Assembly: GCF_014192375.1 (NCBI RefSeq)
Contig: NZ_JACHXV010000008.1
Coordinates: 58,623 to 122,622 of the forward strand
Origin: Endobacter medicaginis
GTDB taxonomy: Bacteria > Pseudomonadota > Alphaproteobacteria > Acetobacterales > Acetobacteraceae
Direction: 5' to 3'
Length of the DNA stretch: 64,000 nucleotides
The position numbers and the translations under genes were made by a program. Within the stretch, counting starts at the first letter, position 1; every line of letters begins with the position of its first letter. A model generated the notes under the pieces. That model had not been told where the DNA came from. It saw nothing but the letters and a program-made list of their open reading frames with translations, and searched no databases. Shown here in pieces: positions 18,390-27,230 of this stretch.

Positions 18390-18796
18390 AGCCCCTCGCC
18401 CCCCTGGCGGTCGCCCTGCTGCTCGGTGCCTGTAGCGCAGCACCGCCCGTCGGGACCTGTCCGGCCGGGCTCGCGCCACAGATCGAGGCGCATCTGTATT
18501 TCGGCCTCACCTCGGTCGGCGGCGTGCCGATCCCCGAGGCCGACTGGACCGATTTCGTCGCCCGCGAGGTGACGCCGCGGTTCCCGGACGGGCTGACGGT
18601 CATCGACACCACCGGCCAGTGGCGGGATCGCACCGGCAGCCATGTGGTGCGCCAACCCTCGCGGGTGATCGTCATCGACACCGATCCAGGCCCGGCCACC
18701 CTGGCGAAGCTCCAGGCGATCCGCGACGCCTACCGCGCGCGTTTCCACCAGCAATCGGTCGGCCTGACCACCACCGAGCTGTGCGCGGGCTTCTGA
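18386..18796 (+). CDS. DUF3574 lipoprotein
   Basis: A 136-residue precursor with a lipoprotein signal (MKPLAPLAVALLLGACSAAP, lipobox LGAC), then a compact domain with HLYFGLTSVGG and a distal FHQQSVGLTTTELCAGF. That pattern matches DUF3574, small bacterial secreted proteins of unknown role. It should be anchored to a membrane facing the periplasm. It is translationally coupled to the Nudix gene. Confidence 0.82.
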   Translation: MKPLAPLAVALLLGACSAAPPVGTCPAGLAPQIEAHLYFGLTSVGGVPIPEADWTDFVAREVTPRFPDGLTVIDTTGQWRDRTGSHVVRQPSRVIVIDTDPGPATLAKLQAIRDAYRARFHQQSVGLTTTELCAGF

Positions 18797-18806
18797 GCCG
18801 GTCGCC

Positions 18807-19676
18807 ATGCACCCGCTGAAACTCGCCCAGCTGCGCTTCTTCTGCGCCGTGGTCGAGGAGGGCTCGGTCGCGGCGGCGGCGCGGCGGCTGAACTGCGTCG
18901 CCTCCAATGTCACCACCCGCCTGCGCGAGCTCGAGCAGTCTCTCGGCGAGGAGCTGTTCCAGCGCGAGCGCGGGCGGCTGCTGCTGTCGCCCACCGGGCG
19001 CATCTTCTATCGCGAGGCGCTGCCGGTGGTGGCCTCCGCCGCGCGGCTGGCGCGGCTGTTCGACGATGCCGGCCAGCCGCGCGGGCTGCTGCGCATCGGG
19101 GCGCTCGACGTCGCCCTCGACGGGTTTCTCACCCGCCACCTGCCGGGCTTCATCGCGGCCCATCCCGGCATCGAATTCAGCCTGCTGCGGCGGCCGTCCT
19201 ATGTGCTCGAACGCATGCTCGCCGATGGCGAGATCGACCTCGCCCTCACCGACGGACCGATCGCCCACCCGCTGCTCGACGGCCGCGCGGCGTTCGCCGA
19301 GGATCTGTGCATCGTCACCGCGGCCGCCATCGGCGATCTCTCGGCGGTCGACTGGTCGTCGGCGCAGGTCTTCCTGTTCGACACCGACTGCTTCTATCGC
19401 GACCTGTTCACACGCTGGCTGAATACGCACGAGCTGCGGCCGGCCGGCATCCAGACCATCGAATCCTACGATCTGATCGCCGCCTGCGTGCGGGCGGGCC
19501 TCGGCGTGTCGTGCGTGCCTGCAACCATGATCCCGGCCCGGAATGCCCGCGAAGGTCTTGCCATCCACCGCCCCGACGATCTCGGCCCGAGCGAGGTGCA
19601 TTTCGTCTGGCGCAGCGAGGCGCCCGAACGCAGCCTGCTGCTGCTGGTCGACTGGCTCACCAGCCGGCCGGACTGA
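18807..19676 (+). CDS. LysR-family transcriptional regulator
   Basis: A 289-residue LTTR with the standard N-terminal winged helix (LRFFCAVVEEGSVAAAARRL then CVASNVTTRLRELEQSLG) and a periplasmic-binding-like effector domain ending PERSLLLLVDWLTSRPD. Its effector is unknown. It lies 114 nt upstream of, and in the same direction as, the aldA-cupin-SDR-AEC genes and may control them. That orientation is not the usual divergent LTTR arrangement, so the link is inferred. Confidence 0.92.
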   Translation: MHPLKLAQLRFFCAVVEEGSVAAAARRLNCVASNVTTRLRELEQSLGEELFQRERGRLLLSPTGRIFYREALPVVASAARLARLFDDAGQPRGLLRIGALDVALDGFLTRHLPGFIAAHPGIEFSLLRRPSYVLERMLADGEIDLALTDGPIAHPLLDGRAAFAEDLCIVTAAAIGDLSAVDWSSAQVFLFDTDCFYRDLFTRWLNTHELRPAGIQTIESYDLIAACVRAGLGVSCVPATMIPARNAREGLAIHRPDDLGPSEVHFVWRSEAPERSLLLLVDWLTSRPD

Positions 19677-19790
19677 CGGCCCGTCTCGTTTCGTCAGCAC
19701 TCCCCTCAGAACAGATCAGGCGCGCTCGCGCCAACCCGTCCCTATCTCAGCCGCTGATCACGCACACGGCAGGACGAGGTTACGAGCCCC

Positions 19791-21230
19791 ATGCAGATCC
19801 ATCAGCTCTTCATCGACGGCGCCTGGACGCCGGCCGAGACAGGCGCCACCATCGAGATCACCAATCCGGCCAATGCGCAGACCATCGGGCGCGTCGCACG
19901 CGGCAGCGCTGCCGATGTCGACCGTGCGGTCGCCGCTGCCGCCGCTGCGTTTCCGGCCTGGAGCCGGCTGACCGCGACCCGGCGCGCCGATCATCTCTAT
20001 GCGCTGAACCGACTGATCGAGCGCGACCATGAGCGTCTCGCCGGCCTCATCACCGCCGAGATGGGCAAGCCGCTGCGGGAGGCCCGCGCCGAGGTCGATT
20101 TCGCCATCGGCCTGATCCGCTTCGCCGCCGAGAACACCCGCCGGCTGCAGGGCGAGATCATCCCCGGTGCGCGCGACGACGAGAAGATCCTCATCGACCG
20201 GGTGCCGCACGGCGTCGTTGGTGGCATCGCCGCGTGGAATTTTCCTTTCGCGCTCTGCGCACGCAAGATCGCGCCTGCCATCGCCGCCGGCAACACCATT
20301 GTCGTCAAGCCGCATGAGCTGACGCCGCTGTCGGGCCTGGCACTCGCCGGGCTGATCGCGGAAGCCGGGCTGCCGCGCGGCGTGGTCAACATCGTCACCG
20401 GCGACGGGCCGGAGGTCGGCGTGCCGCTGGTCGCGCACCCGGACGTGCGGCTGATCACCATGACCGGTTCCACCCCGGCCGGGAAGAAGATCATGGAGGC
20501 GGCGGCGAAGCACCTCAAGGAGGTGCGCCTCGAACTCGGCGGCAAGGCGCCGTTCCTGGTGATGGAAGATGCCGACCTCGACGCGGCGGTCGAGGCGGCG
20601 GTCACGGCGCGCTTTGCCAATGCCGGGCAGGTCTGCACCTGCAACGAGCGCACCTACGTACATGAAGCGGTGTATGACCGCTTCGCGGAAGCCCTGCGCG
20701 AGCGCATTGCCGCCCTGCGCGTGGGCGACCCGACCGACCCGAACACCGATATCGGCCCCAAGGTCAGCGCGGCCGAACTCGACAAGGTGCACGCGATGGT
20801 CGAGCGCGCCGCCGCCCAGGGCGCGCGGGTCGAACTCGGCGGCCATCGGCTCACCGGCGGCGATTTCGACCGCGGCCAGTACTACGCCCCTACCCTGCTT
20901 ACCGGTGTGACGCAGGAGATGGACGTGGTGCATGACGAGATCTTCGGACCCGTGCTGCCGCTGCTCAAGGTGCGGGACTTCGACGAGGCGCTCGAGCGGG
21001 CCAATGACTGCCGCTACGGCCTGTCGGCCTATCTGTTCACCCGCGACATCGCCCGCATCATGCGCGTCGGGCGCGAGCTGAATTTCGGCGAGATCTACAT
21101 CAACCGCGGCGCCGGCGAGGAGCCGCAGGGCTTCCATCACGGCTACGGCGAGAGCGGCCTCGGCGGTGAGGACGGCCAGCACGGGCTGGAGGCCTACGTG
21201 CAGCCGAAGACCATCTATCTCAACGCCTGA
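19791..21230 (+). CDS. aldA: NAD(P)-dependent aldehyde dehydrogenase, AldA-like
   Basis: A 479-residue ALDH. The catalytic pair is the glutamate in LELGGKAPF and the cysteine in NAGQVCTC; the nucleotide-binding segment is AAWNFPFALCARKIAPAIA. NAGQVCTCNERTYV and the C-terminal GEEPQGFHHGYGESGLGGEDG resemble E. coli AldA, which oxidises lactaldehyde and glycolaldehyde. It is the first gene of a likely operon with a secreted cupin, an SDR and an AEC transporter. The exact substrate is inferred from these motifs, not proven. Confidence 0.88.
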   Translation: MQIHQLFIDGAWTPAETGATIEITNPANAQTIGRVARGSAADVDRAVAAAAAAFPAWSRLTATRRADHLYALNRLIERDHERLAGLITAEMGKPLREARAEVDFAIGLIRFAAENTRRLQGEIIPGARDDEKILIDRVPHGVVGGIAAWNFPFALCARKIAPAIAAGNTIVVKPHELTPLSGLALAGLIAEAGLPRGVVNIVTGDGPEVGVPLVAHPDVRLITMTGSTPAGKKIMEAAAKHLKEVRLELGGKAPFLVMEDADLDAAVEAAVTARFANAGQVCTCNERTYVHEAVYDRFAEALRERIAALRVGDPTDPNTDIGPKVSAAELDKVHAMVERAAAQGARVELGGHRLTGGDFDRGQYYAPTLLTGVTQEMDVVHDEIFGPVLPLLKVRDFDEALERANDCRYGLSAYLFTRDIARIMRVGRELNFGEIYINRGAGEEPQGFHHGYGESGLGGEDGQHGLEAYVQPKTIYLNA

Positions 21231-21249
21231 ACAACAAGGAGCAACCCCA

Positions 21250-21699
21250 ATGACGACACGCATCATCCTGCCTCTCACCGCCGCCGCCGCGCTGGCGGCC
21301 CTGCCGGCGACTGCGGCCGATCTGCAGACCGCGTCGGGACAGGCGCAGATCCTGGTCCGGAGCAGCGCCTCGTGGAACGGCAAGCCCTATGCGCATTATC
21401 CAACCACGGCGCCGCAGCTCACCGTGCTGCGCCTGACCATCCCGCCACATTCGGCGCTGCCGTGGCATACGCATCCGGTGCCGAATGCCGGCTATGTGCT
21501 GGAAGGCCAGCTCACCATCCATGACAAGGCCTCCGGCGCGACGAAGACCTTCCATCAGGGCGAGGCCTTCACCGAGAGCGTCGACGACCCGCATCGCGGC
21601 GAGAGCGGCGACAGCCAGACCGTGCTGATCCTGGTCTATTCCGGCACCGAGGGCGAAAAGACCACCGTGCCGCTGCCTGGACAGAAGGCCGAATACTGA
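21250..21699 (+). CDS. Secreted cupin-domain protein
   Basis: A 149-residue precursor with a Sec signal peptide (MTTRIILPLTAAAALAALPATAA), then a single cupin barrel. Metal ligands are visible in LPWHTHPVPNAGYVLEG (two His and a downstream Glu) and in the second motif around DDPHRGE. It is probably a periplasmic metal-binding protein. AAGGAG lies just upstream of ATG 21250, 19 nt after the aldA stop. Its substrate is unknown. Confidence 0.86.
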   Translation: MTTRIILPLTAAAALAALPATAADLQTASGQAQILVRSSASWNGKPYAHYPTTAPQLTVLRLTIPPHSALPWHTHPVPNAGYVLEGQLTIHDKASGATKTFHQGEAFTESVDDPHRGESGDSQTVLILVYSGTEGEKTTVPLPGQKAEY

Positions 21700-21724
21700 A
21701 AACTGACCCACGGGAGCGTTCCAG

Positions 21725-22582
21725 ATGAGCACCATTCTGATTACCGGAGCGGCCACCGGCTTCGGCGCCGAGACGGCGCTGCGGCTGGCGGCCGCCGGCC
21801 ATCACGTCATCGCCGGCGTCGAGGTGCCGGCCCAGGTCTTCGCCCTGCAGCACCAGGCGAAGGCGCGCGGGGTCACGTTGCAGGTCGAGACGCTCGACGT
21901 CACCGACCCCGCCACCCCTGCGCGGGCCGCCGGCTGGGAGGTTGACGTGCTGCTCAACAACGCCGGCATCTCCGAGGGCGGCTCGATCGCCGACATCCCC
22001 GGCGCCAACCTGCGCCGGCAGTACGAGGTCAACATCATCGGTCCGGTGCTGCTGACCCAGGCGGTGCTGCGTGGCATGATCCGCCGCGGGTCGGGGCGCA
22101 TCGTGTTCATGTCGTCTGTCGCCGGGCTGACCACCGACCCGTTCGCGGGTGCATATTCCTCGTCGAAGCACGCATTGGAGGCGATCGCCGAAGCCCTGCG
22201 TCAGGAAATGCAGGAATTCGGCATCGAGGTCGCCACCATCAATCCGGGACCGTTCCTGACCGGGTTCAACGATCGGATGTTCGAGACCTGGAAGGACTGG
22301 CAGGACGACCCCGCCGCGCGGCTGTTCGACTACGCCAAGCTCGCCTTCCCGCACGAGCAGTACGACATCGAGCCGGTGATCGAAACCACGATCGGTGTGC
22401 TGACCGGGAAGATCGAGCTCTATCGCAATGTCGAGCCGAAGCAGATCATCGCGCAGCAGAAGCAGATGCTCGACGCGGTCTGGACGCGCAAGACCAAGAC
22501 GGGCCTGGGCCAGCGCGCCGAACTGGTGCAGAAGGCCTATGACATCGCTCCCGGCACGCCCGTCGCCGACCAGCGCGACTGA
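21725..22582 (+). CDS. Short-chain dehydrogenase/reductase
   Basis: A 285-residue classical SDR: cofactor loop TGAATGFG (TGxxxGxG) at 7-14, LLNNAGISEGG (NNAG), catalytic Ser in MSSVAG, and YSSSKHALE supplying Tyr and Lys. The acidic residue after strand 2 is replaced by AGVEVPAQ, so the cofactor preference is uncertain. It is third in the aldA operon, with GGAG before the ATG. The natural substrate is unknown. Confidence 0.9.
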   Translation: MSTILITGAATGFGAETALRLAAAGHHVIAGVEVPAQVFALQHQAKARGVTLQVETLDVTDPATPARAAGWEVDVLLNNAGISEGGSIADIPGANLRRQYEVNIIGPVLLTQAVLRGMIRRGSGRIVFMSSVAGLTTDPFAGAYSSSKHALEAIAEALRQEMQEFGIEVATINPGPFLTGFNDRMFETWKDWQDDPAARLFDYAKLAFPHEQYDIEPVIETTIGVLTGKIELYRNVEPKQIIAQQKQMLDAVWTRKTKTGLGQRAELVQKAYDIAPGTPVADQRD

Positions 22583-22599
22583 GTGAGGGCCCCGAGACC

Positions 22600-23583
22600 G
22601 TGCTGCAGATCCTTGACGTGCTGGCGCCGATCTTCGCGCTGATCGGGCTCGGGGCCGTAACGGAACAGCGCGCCTGGCTCGGGCCGGGCGCGCTGGATGC
22701 GCTCAATCGCTTCGTGCTGCGCATTGCCCTGCCGGCGGAGCTGTTTCATCTGACGATCGGCCTGTCGCTGCCGGATCTCGATCATCCGGGCTTCGCCCTG
22801 GCCTATGGCGCGGCGATGCTGGCGACCTCGGCCATTGCCTTCGCGCTCGACTGGCGCCGGCCGGTGGACCGCACGCACAGGCTGTCGGGTGCCACGATCG
22901 AGGCGCTCGCCGCCGGCTATGCCAACACCGCCTTCATCGGCATTCCGATCTGTCTCGGGGTGTTCGGCGCACAGGCCTCGGCGGCGATCACGCTGTCGAC
23001 CCTGCTGGTGGTGTGCGTGCTGTTCGCGCTCGGCATCTTCCTCGTCGAGCTCGAAGGCCAGGACGGCGGTGGCCGGACGGCGATGGTGCTGCGTGTCGGC
23101 GGGACGCTGCTGCGCAATCCGATCATCTTCGCGCCACTGACCGGCCTCGCACTGAACGCCGCGAGCACCCTGCTGGCGCTGCCACGCACCGGATCCTCGC
23201 CGCTGCTGGCGTCGGGGTCGACCTTCATCGACCTTCTCGCCGCCTCGGCGACGCCCTGCGCGCTGCTGACCATCGGCATGTTCCTCGCCGCAACTCGCCA
23301 GCAGAGCGCGTCGCGCGTCGCGGTCTGGCGTGTCACCGCGCTCAAGCTGGTGGTGCAGCCGGGCCTGACCGTGGCGGCCGCATGGCTTTGCGCCCTGCCG
23401 GCCGTCTGGACACACGAGGCTGTGGTGCTGGCGGCATTGCCGACCGGAACCGGGCCCTTCATGCTGGCGCGGCTCTACCGCCGCGAGGCGGCGGTGGCGA
23501 GCCGTGTGACGCTGTATTCGACGGTGTTGTCGGCGTTCACGCTGGGCGCGCTGCTCTATGCCATCGAGCGCACCCGTTCGTAA
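22600..23583 (+). CDS. AEC (auxin efflux carrier) family transporter
   Basis: A 327-residue membrane protein with about ten hydrophobic helices and the family's GYANTAFIGIPICLGVFG segment near residue 105. Bacterial AEC members export or import small carboxylates such as malate or lactate. It starts at GTG 22600, 17 nt after the SDR stop, and ends the aldA operon. Since aldA makes a carboxylic acid, a carboxylate substrate would fit, but this is inference. Confidence 0.87.
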   Translation: MLQILDVLAPIFALIGLGAVTEQRAWLGPGALDALNRFVLRIALPAELFHLTIGLSLPDLDHPGFALAYGAAMLATSAIAFALDWRRPVDRTHRLSGATIEALAAGYANTAFIGIPICLGVFGAQASAAITLSTLLVVCVLFALGIFLVELEGQDGGGRTAMVLRVGGTLLRNPIIFAPLTGLALNAASTLLALPRTGSSPLLASGSTFIDLLAASATPCALLTIGMFLAATRQQSASRVAVWRVTALKLVVQPGLTVAAAWLCALPAVWTHEAVVLAALPTGTGPFMLARLYRREAAVASRVTLYSTVLSAFTLGALLYAIERTRS

Positions 23584-23604
23584 ACATCGCCAACCGGACT
23601 GGAA

Positions 23605-23632
23605 GGTTCGGCGGAACCGATCACAGTGATCG
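23605..23632. promoter_or_regulatory. Two adjacent palindromes upstream of catalase
   Basis: GGTTC-GGCG-GAACC (23605-23618) abuts a perfect 15-bp palindrome CGATCAC-A-GTGATCG (23618-23632), 74 nt before the catalase ATG. Neither matches an OxyR site I know. Position suggests an operator; read as RNA they could also be hairpins after the AEC gene, but no T run follows. Confidence 0.4.
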
Positions 23633-23705
23633 ATACCATAAGCTGGCCTTGCGCGGTGCCGCATGCGACTGATTCGGGCATCCGAAGATGTCGTGCGAGG
23701 AAGCC

Positions 23706-25220
23706 ATGTCCACTCAACGCCCGCTGCTGACCACCACCGCCGGCGCGCCGGTCGGCGACAACCAGAACAGCCTCACCGCGGGCCCGCGCGGCCCGTTGCT
23801 GCTGCAGGACTACCAGCTCATCGAGAAGCTGAGCCATCAGAACCGCGAGCGCATTCCCGAGCGGGTGGTGCACGCCAAGGGCTGGGGGGCGTACGGCACG
23901 CTCACGGTCACCTCCACCGAGGTGACGAAATACACCAATGCGAAGCTGTTTTCGGAAATCGGCAAGACCACCGACCTGCTGATCCGCTTCTCGACGGTGG
24001 CCGGCGAACAGGGTGCGGCCGATGCCGAGCGCGACGTGCGCGGCTTCTCGATCAAGTTCTATACCGAGGAGGGCAACTGGGACCTGGTCGGCAACAACAC
24101 CCCAGTATTCTTCGTGCGTGACCCGTATAAATTCCCCGACTTCATCCGCACCCAGAAGCGCCACCCGAAGACCAACCTGCGCTCGCCGACGGCGATGTGG
24201 GATTTCTGGTCGCTCTCGCCCGAGAGCCTGCATCAGGTGACGATCCTGTTCTCCGATCGCGGCCTGCCGGTCTCGCCGATGCACATGAACGGCTACGGAT
24301 CGCACACCTTCTCGTTCTGGAACGATGCCGGCGAGCGCGTGTGGACCAAGTTCCACTTCAAGACGAAGCAGGGCCACAAGCACTACACCAATGACGAGGC
24401 GGCGGACGTGATCGCCAAGTCGCGCGAGAGCTATCAGGAAGAGCTCTACGGCGCGATCGACCGCGGCGAGTTCCCGAAATGGACGATGTATGTCCAGATC
24501 ATGACCCAAGCGCAGGCTGACGCCCTTGCCTTCAACCCGTTCGACCTCACCAAGGTGTGGCCGCATGCCGATTTCCCGCTGATCGAGGTCGGCGAGATGG
24601 AGCTCAACCGCAACCCCGACAACTATTTCGCCGAGATCGAGCAGGCGGCGTTCTCGCCCTCGAACGTGGTGCGCGGCATCAGCTTCTCGCCCGACAAGAT
24701 GCTGCAGGCGCGGGTGTTCTCCTATGCCGACGCACATCGCCACCGGCTGGGCGCGCATTACGAGGCGCTGCCGGTCAACCAGCCGAAATGCCCGGTCAAC
24801 CACTACCATAAGGACGGGCTGTTGCGGTTCTTCGCCTCCAACAAGAACATCGAGGCTTATTACGAGCCCAACAGCTTCGATGGCCCTGTCGAGGACCCGC
24901 GCTTCCTCGAGCCGCCGATGGAGGTGCACGGCCTCGCCAAGCGCTGGAACCACCGCGAGGACCATGAGGACTACAAGCAGCCGGCCGCCTTGTTCAATCT
25001 GTTCACCGCAGAACAGAAGCAACGGCTGTTCAACAACATCGCCGGCGCGATGTATGGCATCCCGTCCTTCATCATCGACCGGCAGCTCGGCCATTTCGAG
25101 AAGGTCGATCCGGCCTATGCGGCCGGCATCCGCGCTGCGCTGGCCGCGATGGACCCGCAGCACGAAGCCAACAAGACCGAAAAGGATGTTGACGCCATGG
25201 CCCTGCATCCGGTCGGCTGA
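23706..25220 (+). CDS. katA: Clade-3-type monofunctional heme catalase
   Basis: A 504-residue small-subunit catalase, which dismutates hydrogen peroxide. The distal His is in [13 protein letters not shown] and Asn in [11 protein letters not shown]. The proximal heme-ligand segment [15 protein letters not shown] contains the conserved R-x3-Y, and the NADPH-domain sequence [15 protein letters not shown] is present. The distal motif reads AKGWGAYG where most members have AKGxGAFG, a mild variant. Start ATG 23706 is preferred over 23688. A strong terminator follows 27 nt after the stop, and palindromes precede the gene, so it is probably transcribed alone. Confidence 0.96.
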   Translation: MSTQRPLLTTTAGAPVGDNQNSLTAGPRGPLLLQDYQLIEKLSHQNRERIPERVVHAKGWGAYGTLTVTSTEVTKYTNAKLFSEIGKTTDLLIRFSTVAGEQGAADAERDVRGFSIKFYTEEGNWDLVGNNTPVFFVRDPYKFPDFIRTQKRHPKTNLRSPTAMWDFWSLSPESLHQVTILFSDRGLPVSPMHMNGYGSHTFSFWNDAGERVWTKFHFKTKQGHKHYTNDEAADVIAKSRESYQEELYGAIDRGEFPKWTMYVQIMTQAQADALAFNPFDLTKVWPHADFPLIEVGEMELNRNPDNYFAEIEQAAFSPSNVVRGISFSPDKMLQARVFSYADAHRHRLGAHYEALPVNQPKCPVNHYHKDGLLRFFASNKNIEAYYEPNSFDGPVEDPRFLEPPMEVHGLAKRWNHREDHEDYKQPAALFNLFTAEQKQRLFNNIAGAMYGIPSFIIDRQLGHFEKVDPAYAAGIRAALAAMDPQHEANKTEKDVDAMALHPVG

Positions 25221-25247
25221 GCGCTCTCATCCCCGGTGCGAGGAACG

Positions 25248-25278
25248 GAGGCGGCCCCTGTGGGCCGCCTCTTTTTTT
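25248..25278 (+). terminator. Rho-independent terminator of the catalase gene
   Basis: Perfect 10-bp stem GAGGCGGCCC / GGGCCGCCTC with a CTGT loop, followed by seven T's (25272-25278). This is a textbook intrinsic terminator. Confidence 0.97.
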
Positions 25279-25754
25279 GACCTCCGCGTGACGAGCGGGC
25301 ATGGTCTTCATACGCACTCAGGCCGGGCCGCCGACGTCTTGCGATGACAGACGTCACGATAACGTCATGACCGAGCGGGGATTGAAACTGTCGATTGTAA
25401 GTTTTTTCTATCATTGCGCGGTAGAACTCTGCCAAAACATGTCTCATTACGTTTTTTTGAGACTGATATGCGCTTAATGAGACGGTTTATTCGGAAGTGT
25501 CAGGGCCCGGCCGCTGGGTCTCGATGCCTGATCGTCGGGTCCTGGCGAGGCGAAGCGAGCATTACGGAATATGGCCAGGGCCATCGCCAACGCTCCGAGG
25601 TGAGAGTTGATGTCACGCCGATCAAGGACCATGCCGGTTCGGTCTCGGGCCCGTCGCGTTGATGCGCCCCGGCCATGCGCACGGCTTCCCTCCGCAGTCC
25701 GAGATTTCCTCCCCGCGCGTTCGCTGGAACGGTGCCGGGGAGGTCGTCAACCTG
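25279..25754. other. AT-richer intergenic stretch with an inverted repeat and a possible PAS relic
   Basis: Bases 25300-25500 are clearly less GC-rich than the surroundings (runs such as GTTTTTTCTATC and CGTTTTTTT), hinting at foreign or degraded DNA. GTCTCATTA (25441-25449) and TAATGAGAC (25475-25483) form a 9-bp inverted repeat with a 25-nt spacer. A plus-strand frame ending at 25662 contains VRVDVTPIKDHAGSVSG, which resembles the last strands of a PAS domain but has no complete gene around it. I see no confident gene here. Confidence 0.45.
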
Positions 25755-27212
25755 ATGGTACCCTTTGCGCCTGACCCCCGCGATCGCCCGCGCATCGATG
25801 CCGCTGCGACGAACCCGTCCACAGGGCAGCTTGCCATTGGCCGACCGGTGACCGGTCGGCTGCCGATCGGGCGCGACGCGCTCGCACAGGTGCGCAGTAT
25901 CATCGCGGCCCTGCCGGCTGCGGTTTTCATCACCGACCGCAGTCTGATCTGCCTGGCAGCCAACGAGCGCTTCGTACGGCTCAGCGGTGCCGCCTCCGCC
26001 ACCCTGCTGACCGCGCGACCGCTCGACGGCATGGTGCCGGCCGCGCTGGTCACCGCCGTCGACGATGCGTTCGCGGCCATCCGCCGCGGCCAGGCGGCGG
26101 ACCCCGCCGAGGTCGAGCTGAGCGGCACCATCTGGCAGGTCAGTTTCGGCCGTATCGACCCCAGTGCGCCGGAAGAGCTGCTCTTCGTGATGCTGTCCGA
26201 CGTGACCCGCTTCGCCCACGCCACGCGCGAGGCGATCCAGAGCAATGACGACCTGCGCGAATCGCTGCGTCGCGTCACCGTTGCGGCCGAGACCGACAGC
26301 CTCACCGGGCTGCCGAACCGCCTGTCCTTCGAGGCGACCCTGACCCGCGAGATCCGCCGGAGCCGACAGCTCGGCACCGGGCTGACGGTCGCGCTCATCG
26401 ACATCGACTTCTTCAAGAGCTTCAACGACACCTACGGCCATGTGCGCGGCGACGAGTGCCTCGCCCGCGTCGCCCGCGCACTCGCCGAAGCACTCACCGA
26501 GCCAGGCGATTTCATTGCACGGTTCGGCGGTGAGGAATTCGTCTGCATCCTGCCCGACGCCAGGCAGCGACCCGGCGGGACGCTGCTCGCACGCCTCGGC
26601 GCCGCGGTGGCCGACCTGCAACTGGAGCATGCCGCAAGCCCGCACCGCGTGGTGACCGTCAGCATCGGCGCCTACAGCCTCGACAGCATCGATGACGTCG
26701 ATACCGAGGACCAGACCCGCCATGCCCTGCTGCAGAAGGCCGACGACGTGCTGTATGCCGCCAAGGAATCCGGCCGCAACACCTCCCTCATCGCCGACAG
26801 CAGCGGCTTCGTCGCTGTCTGCCGCCCGCAGGCCGATGAACAGCCCGCCGCGCCGGACGATGCCACGGAGGCCGCCCCCTCGCCCGACCCCGCCGCGAAC
26901 CCCCAGCGCCGACGCTTCACGGTGGAGGAAAAGCTGCACGTGGTCATGGTCGGCCTGCGCGATGAGAAAGCCGGCACCGCCCTGTGCATCCAGCAGGGCA
27001 TCCCGACCGCGCTTTACGCGGCCTGGATCCTCAACTTCATCGATGCGGGCCGCGCGCGCCTCTCCGACGAGACCGTCCAGCCAGAGGCCTCCGCCCCTCT
27101 CGCCTCGCCTCCGGACGCCGCCGCGACGCCGCCCGACCACGTCGTGCTGCGCGACATCATCATCGACCTGCTGATCGAGCAGCGCCGTCTCCGGCAGGGC
27201 CGGCCGGACTGA
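25755..27212 (+). CDS. PAS-GGDEF diguanylate cyclase with transposase-like C-terminal HTH
   Basis: A 485-residue protein in three parts: a PAS domain (about 40-155), a GGDEF domain with DSLTGLPNR, the metal-binding DIDFFKSFND and an active-type GGEEF at 258-262, and a C-terminal domain at about 385-450. The last begins RRRFTVEEKLHVVMVGLRDE and continues CIQQGIPTALYAAWILNF, the pattern of the OrfA HTH of IS3-type transposases. The cyclase should make c-di-GMP; the arginine of the inhibitory RxxD site is missing (EPGD). ATG 25755 has GGGGAGG upstream; ATG 25662 would add 31 residues. The HTH fusion is unusual and its DNA target unknown. Confidence 0.88.
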   Translation: MVPFAPDPRDRPRIDAAATNPSTGQLAIGRPVTGRLPIGRDALAQVRSIIAALPAAVFITDRSLICLAANERFVRLSGAASATLLTARPLDGMVPAALVTAVDDAFAAIRRGQAADPAEVELSGTIWQVSFGRIDPSAPEELLFVMLSDVTRFAHATREAIQSNDDLRESLRRVTVAAETDSLTGLPNRLSFEATLTREIRRSRQLGTGLTVALIDIDFFKSFNDTYGHVRGDECLARVARALAEALTEPGDFIARFGGEEFVCILPDARQRPGGTLLARLGAAVADLQLEHAASPHRVVTVSIGAYSLDSIDDVDTEDQTRHALLQKADDVLYAAKESGRNTSLIADSSGFVAVCRPQADEQPAAPDDATEAAPSPDPAANPQRRRFTVEEKLHVVMVGLRDEKAGTALCIQQGIPTALYAAWILNFIDAGRARLSDETVQPEASAPLASPPDAAATPPDHVVLRDIIIDLLIEQRRLRQGRPD

Positions 27213-27230
27213 TCCCGGTCCGCAACCTGC

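Noticed and set aside
25500..25660. Remnant of an insertion sequence before the cyclase gene
   Set aside because: I could not recognise transposase motifs in any frame or paired terminal repeats.
25414..25662. 82-residue plus-strand ORF as a real gene
   Set aside because: No credible ribosome site or start, composition changes midway, and only the last 20 residues look domain-like. Treated as a possible relic.
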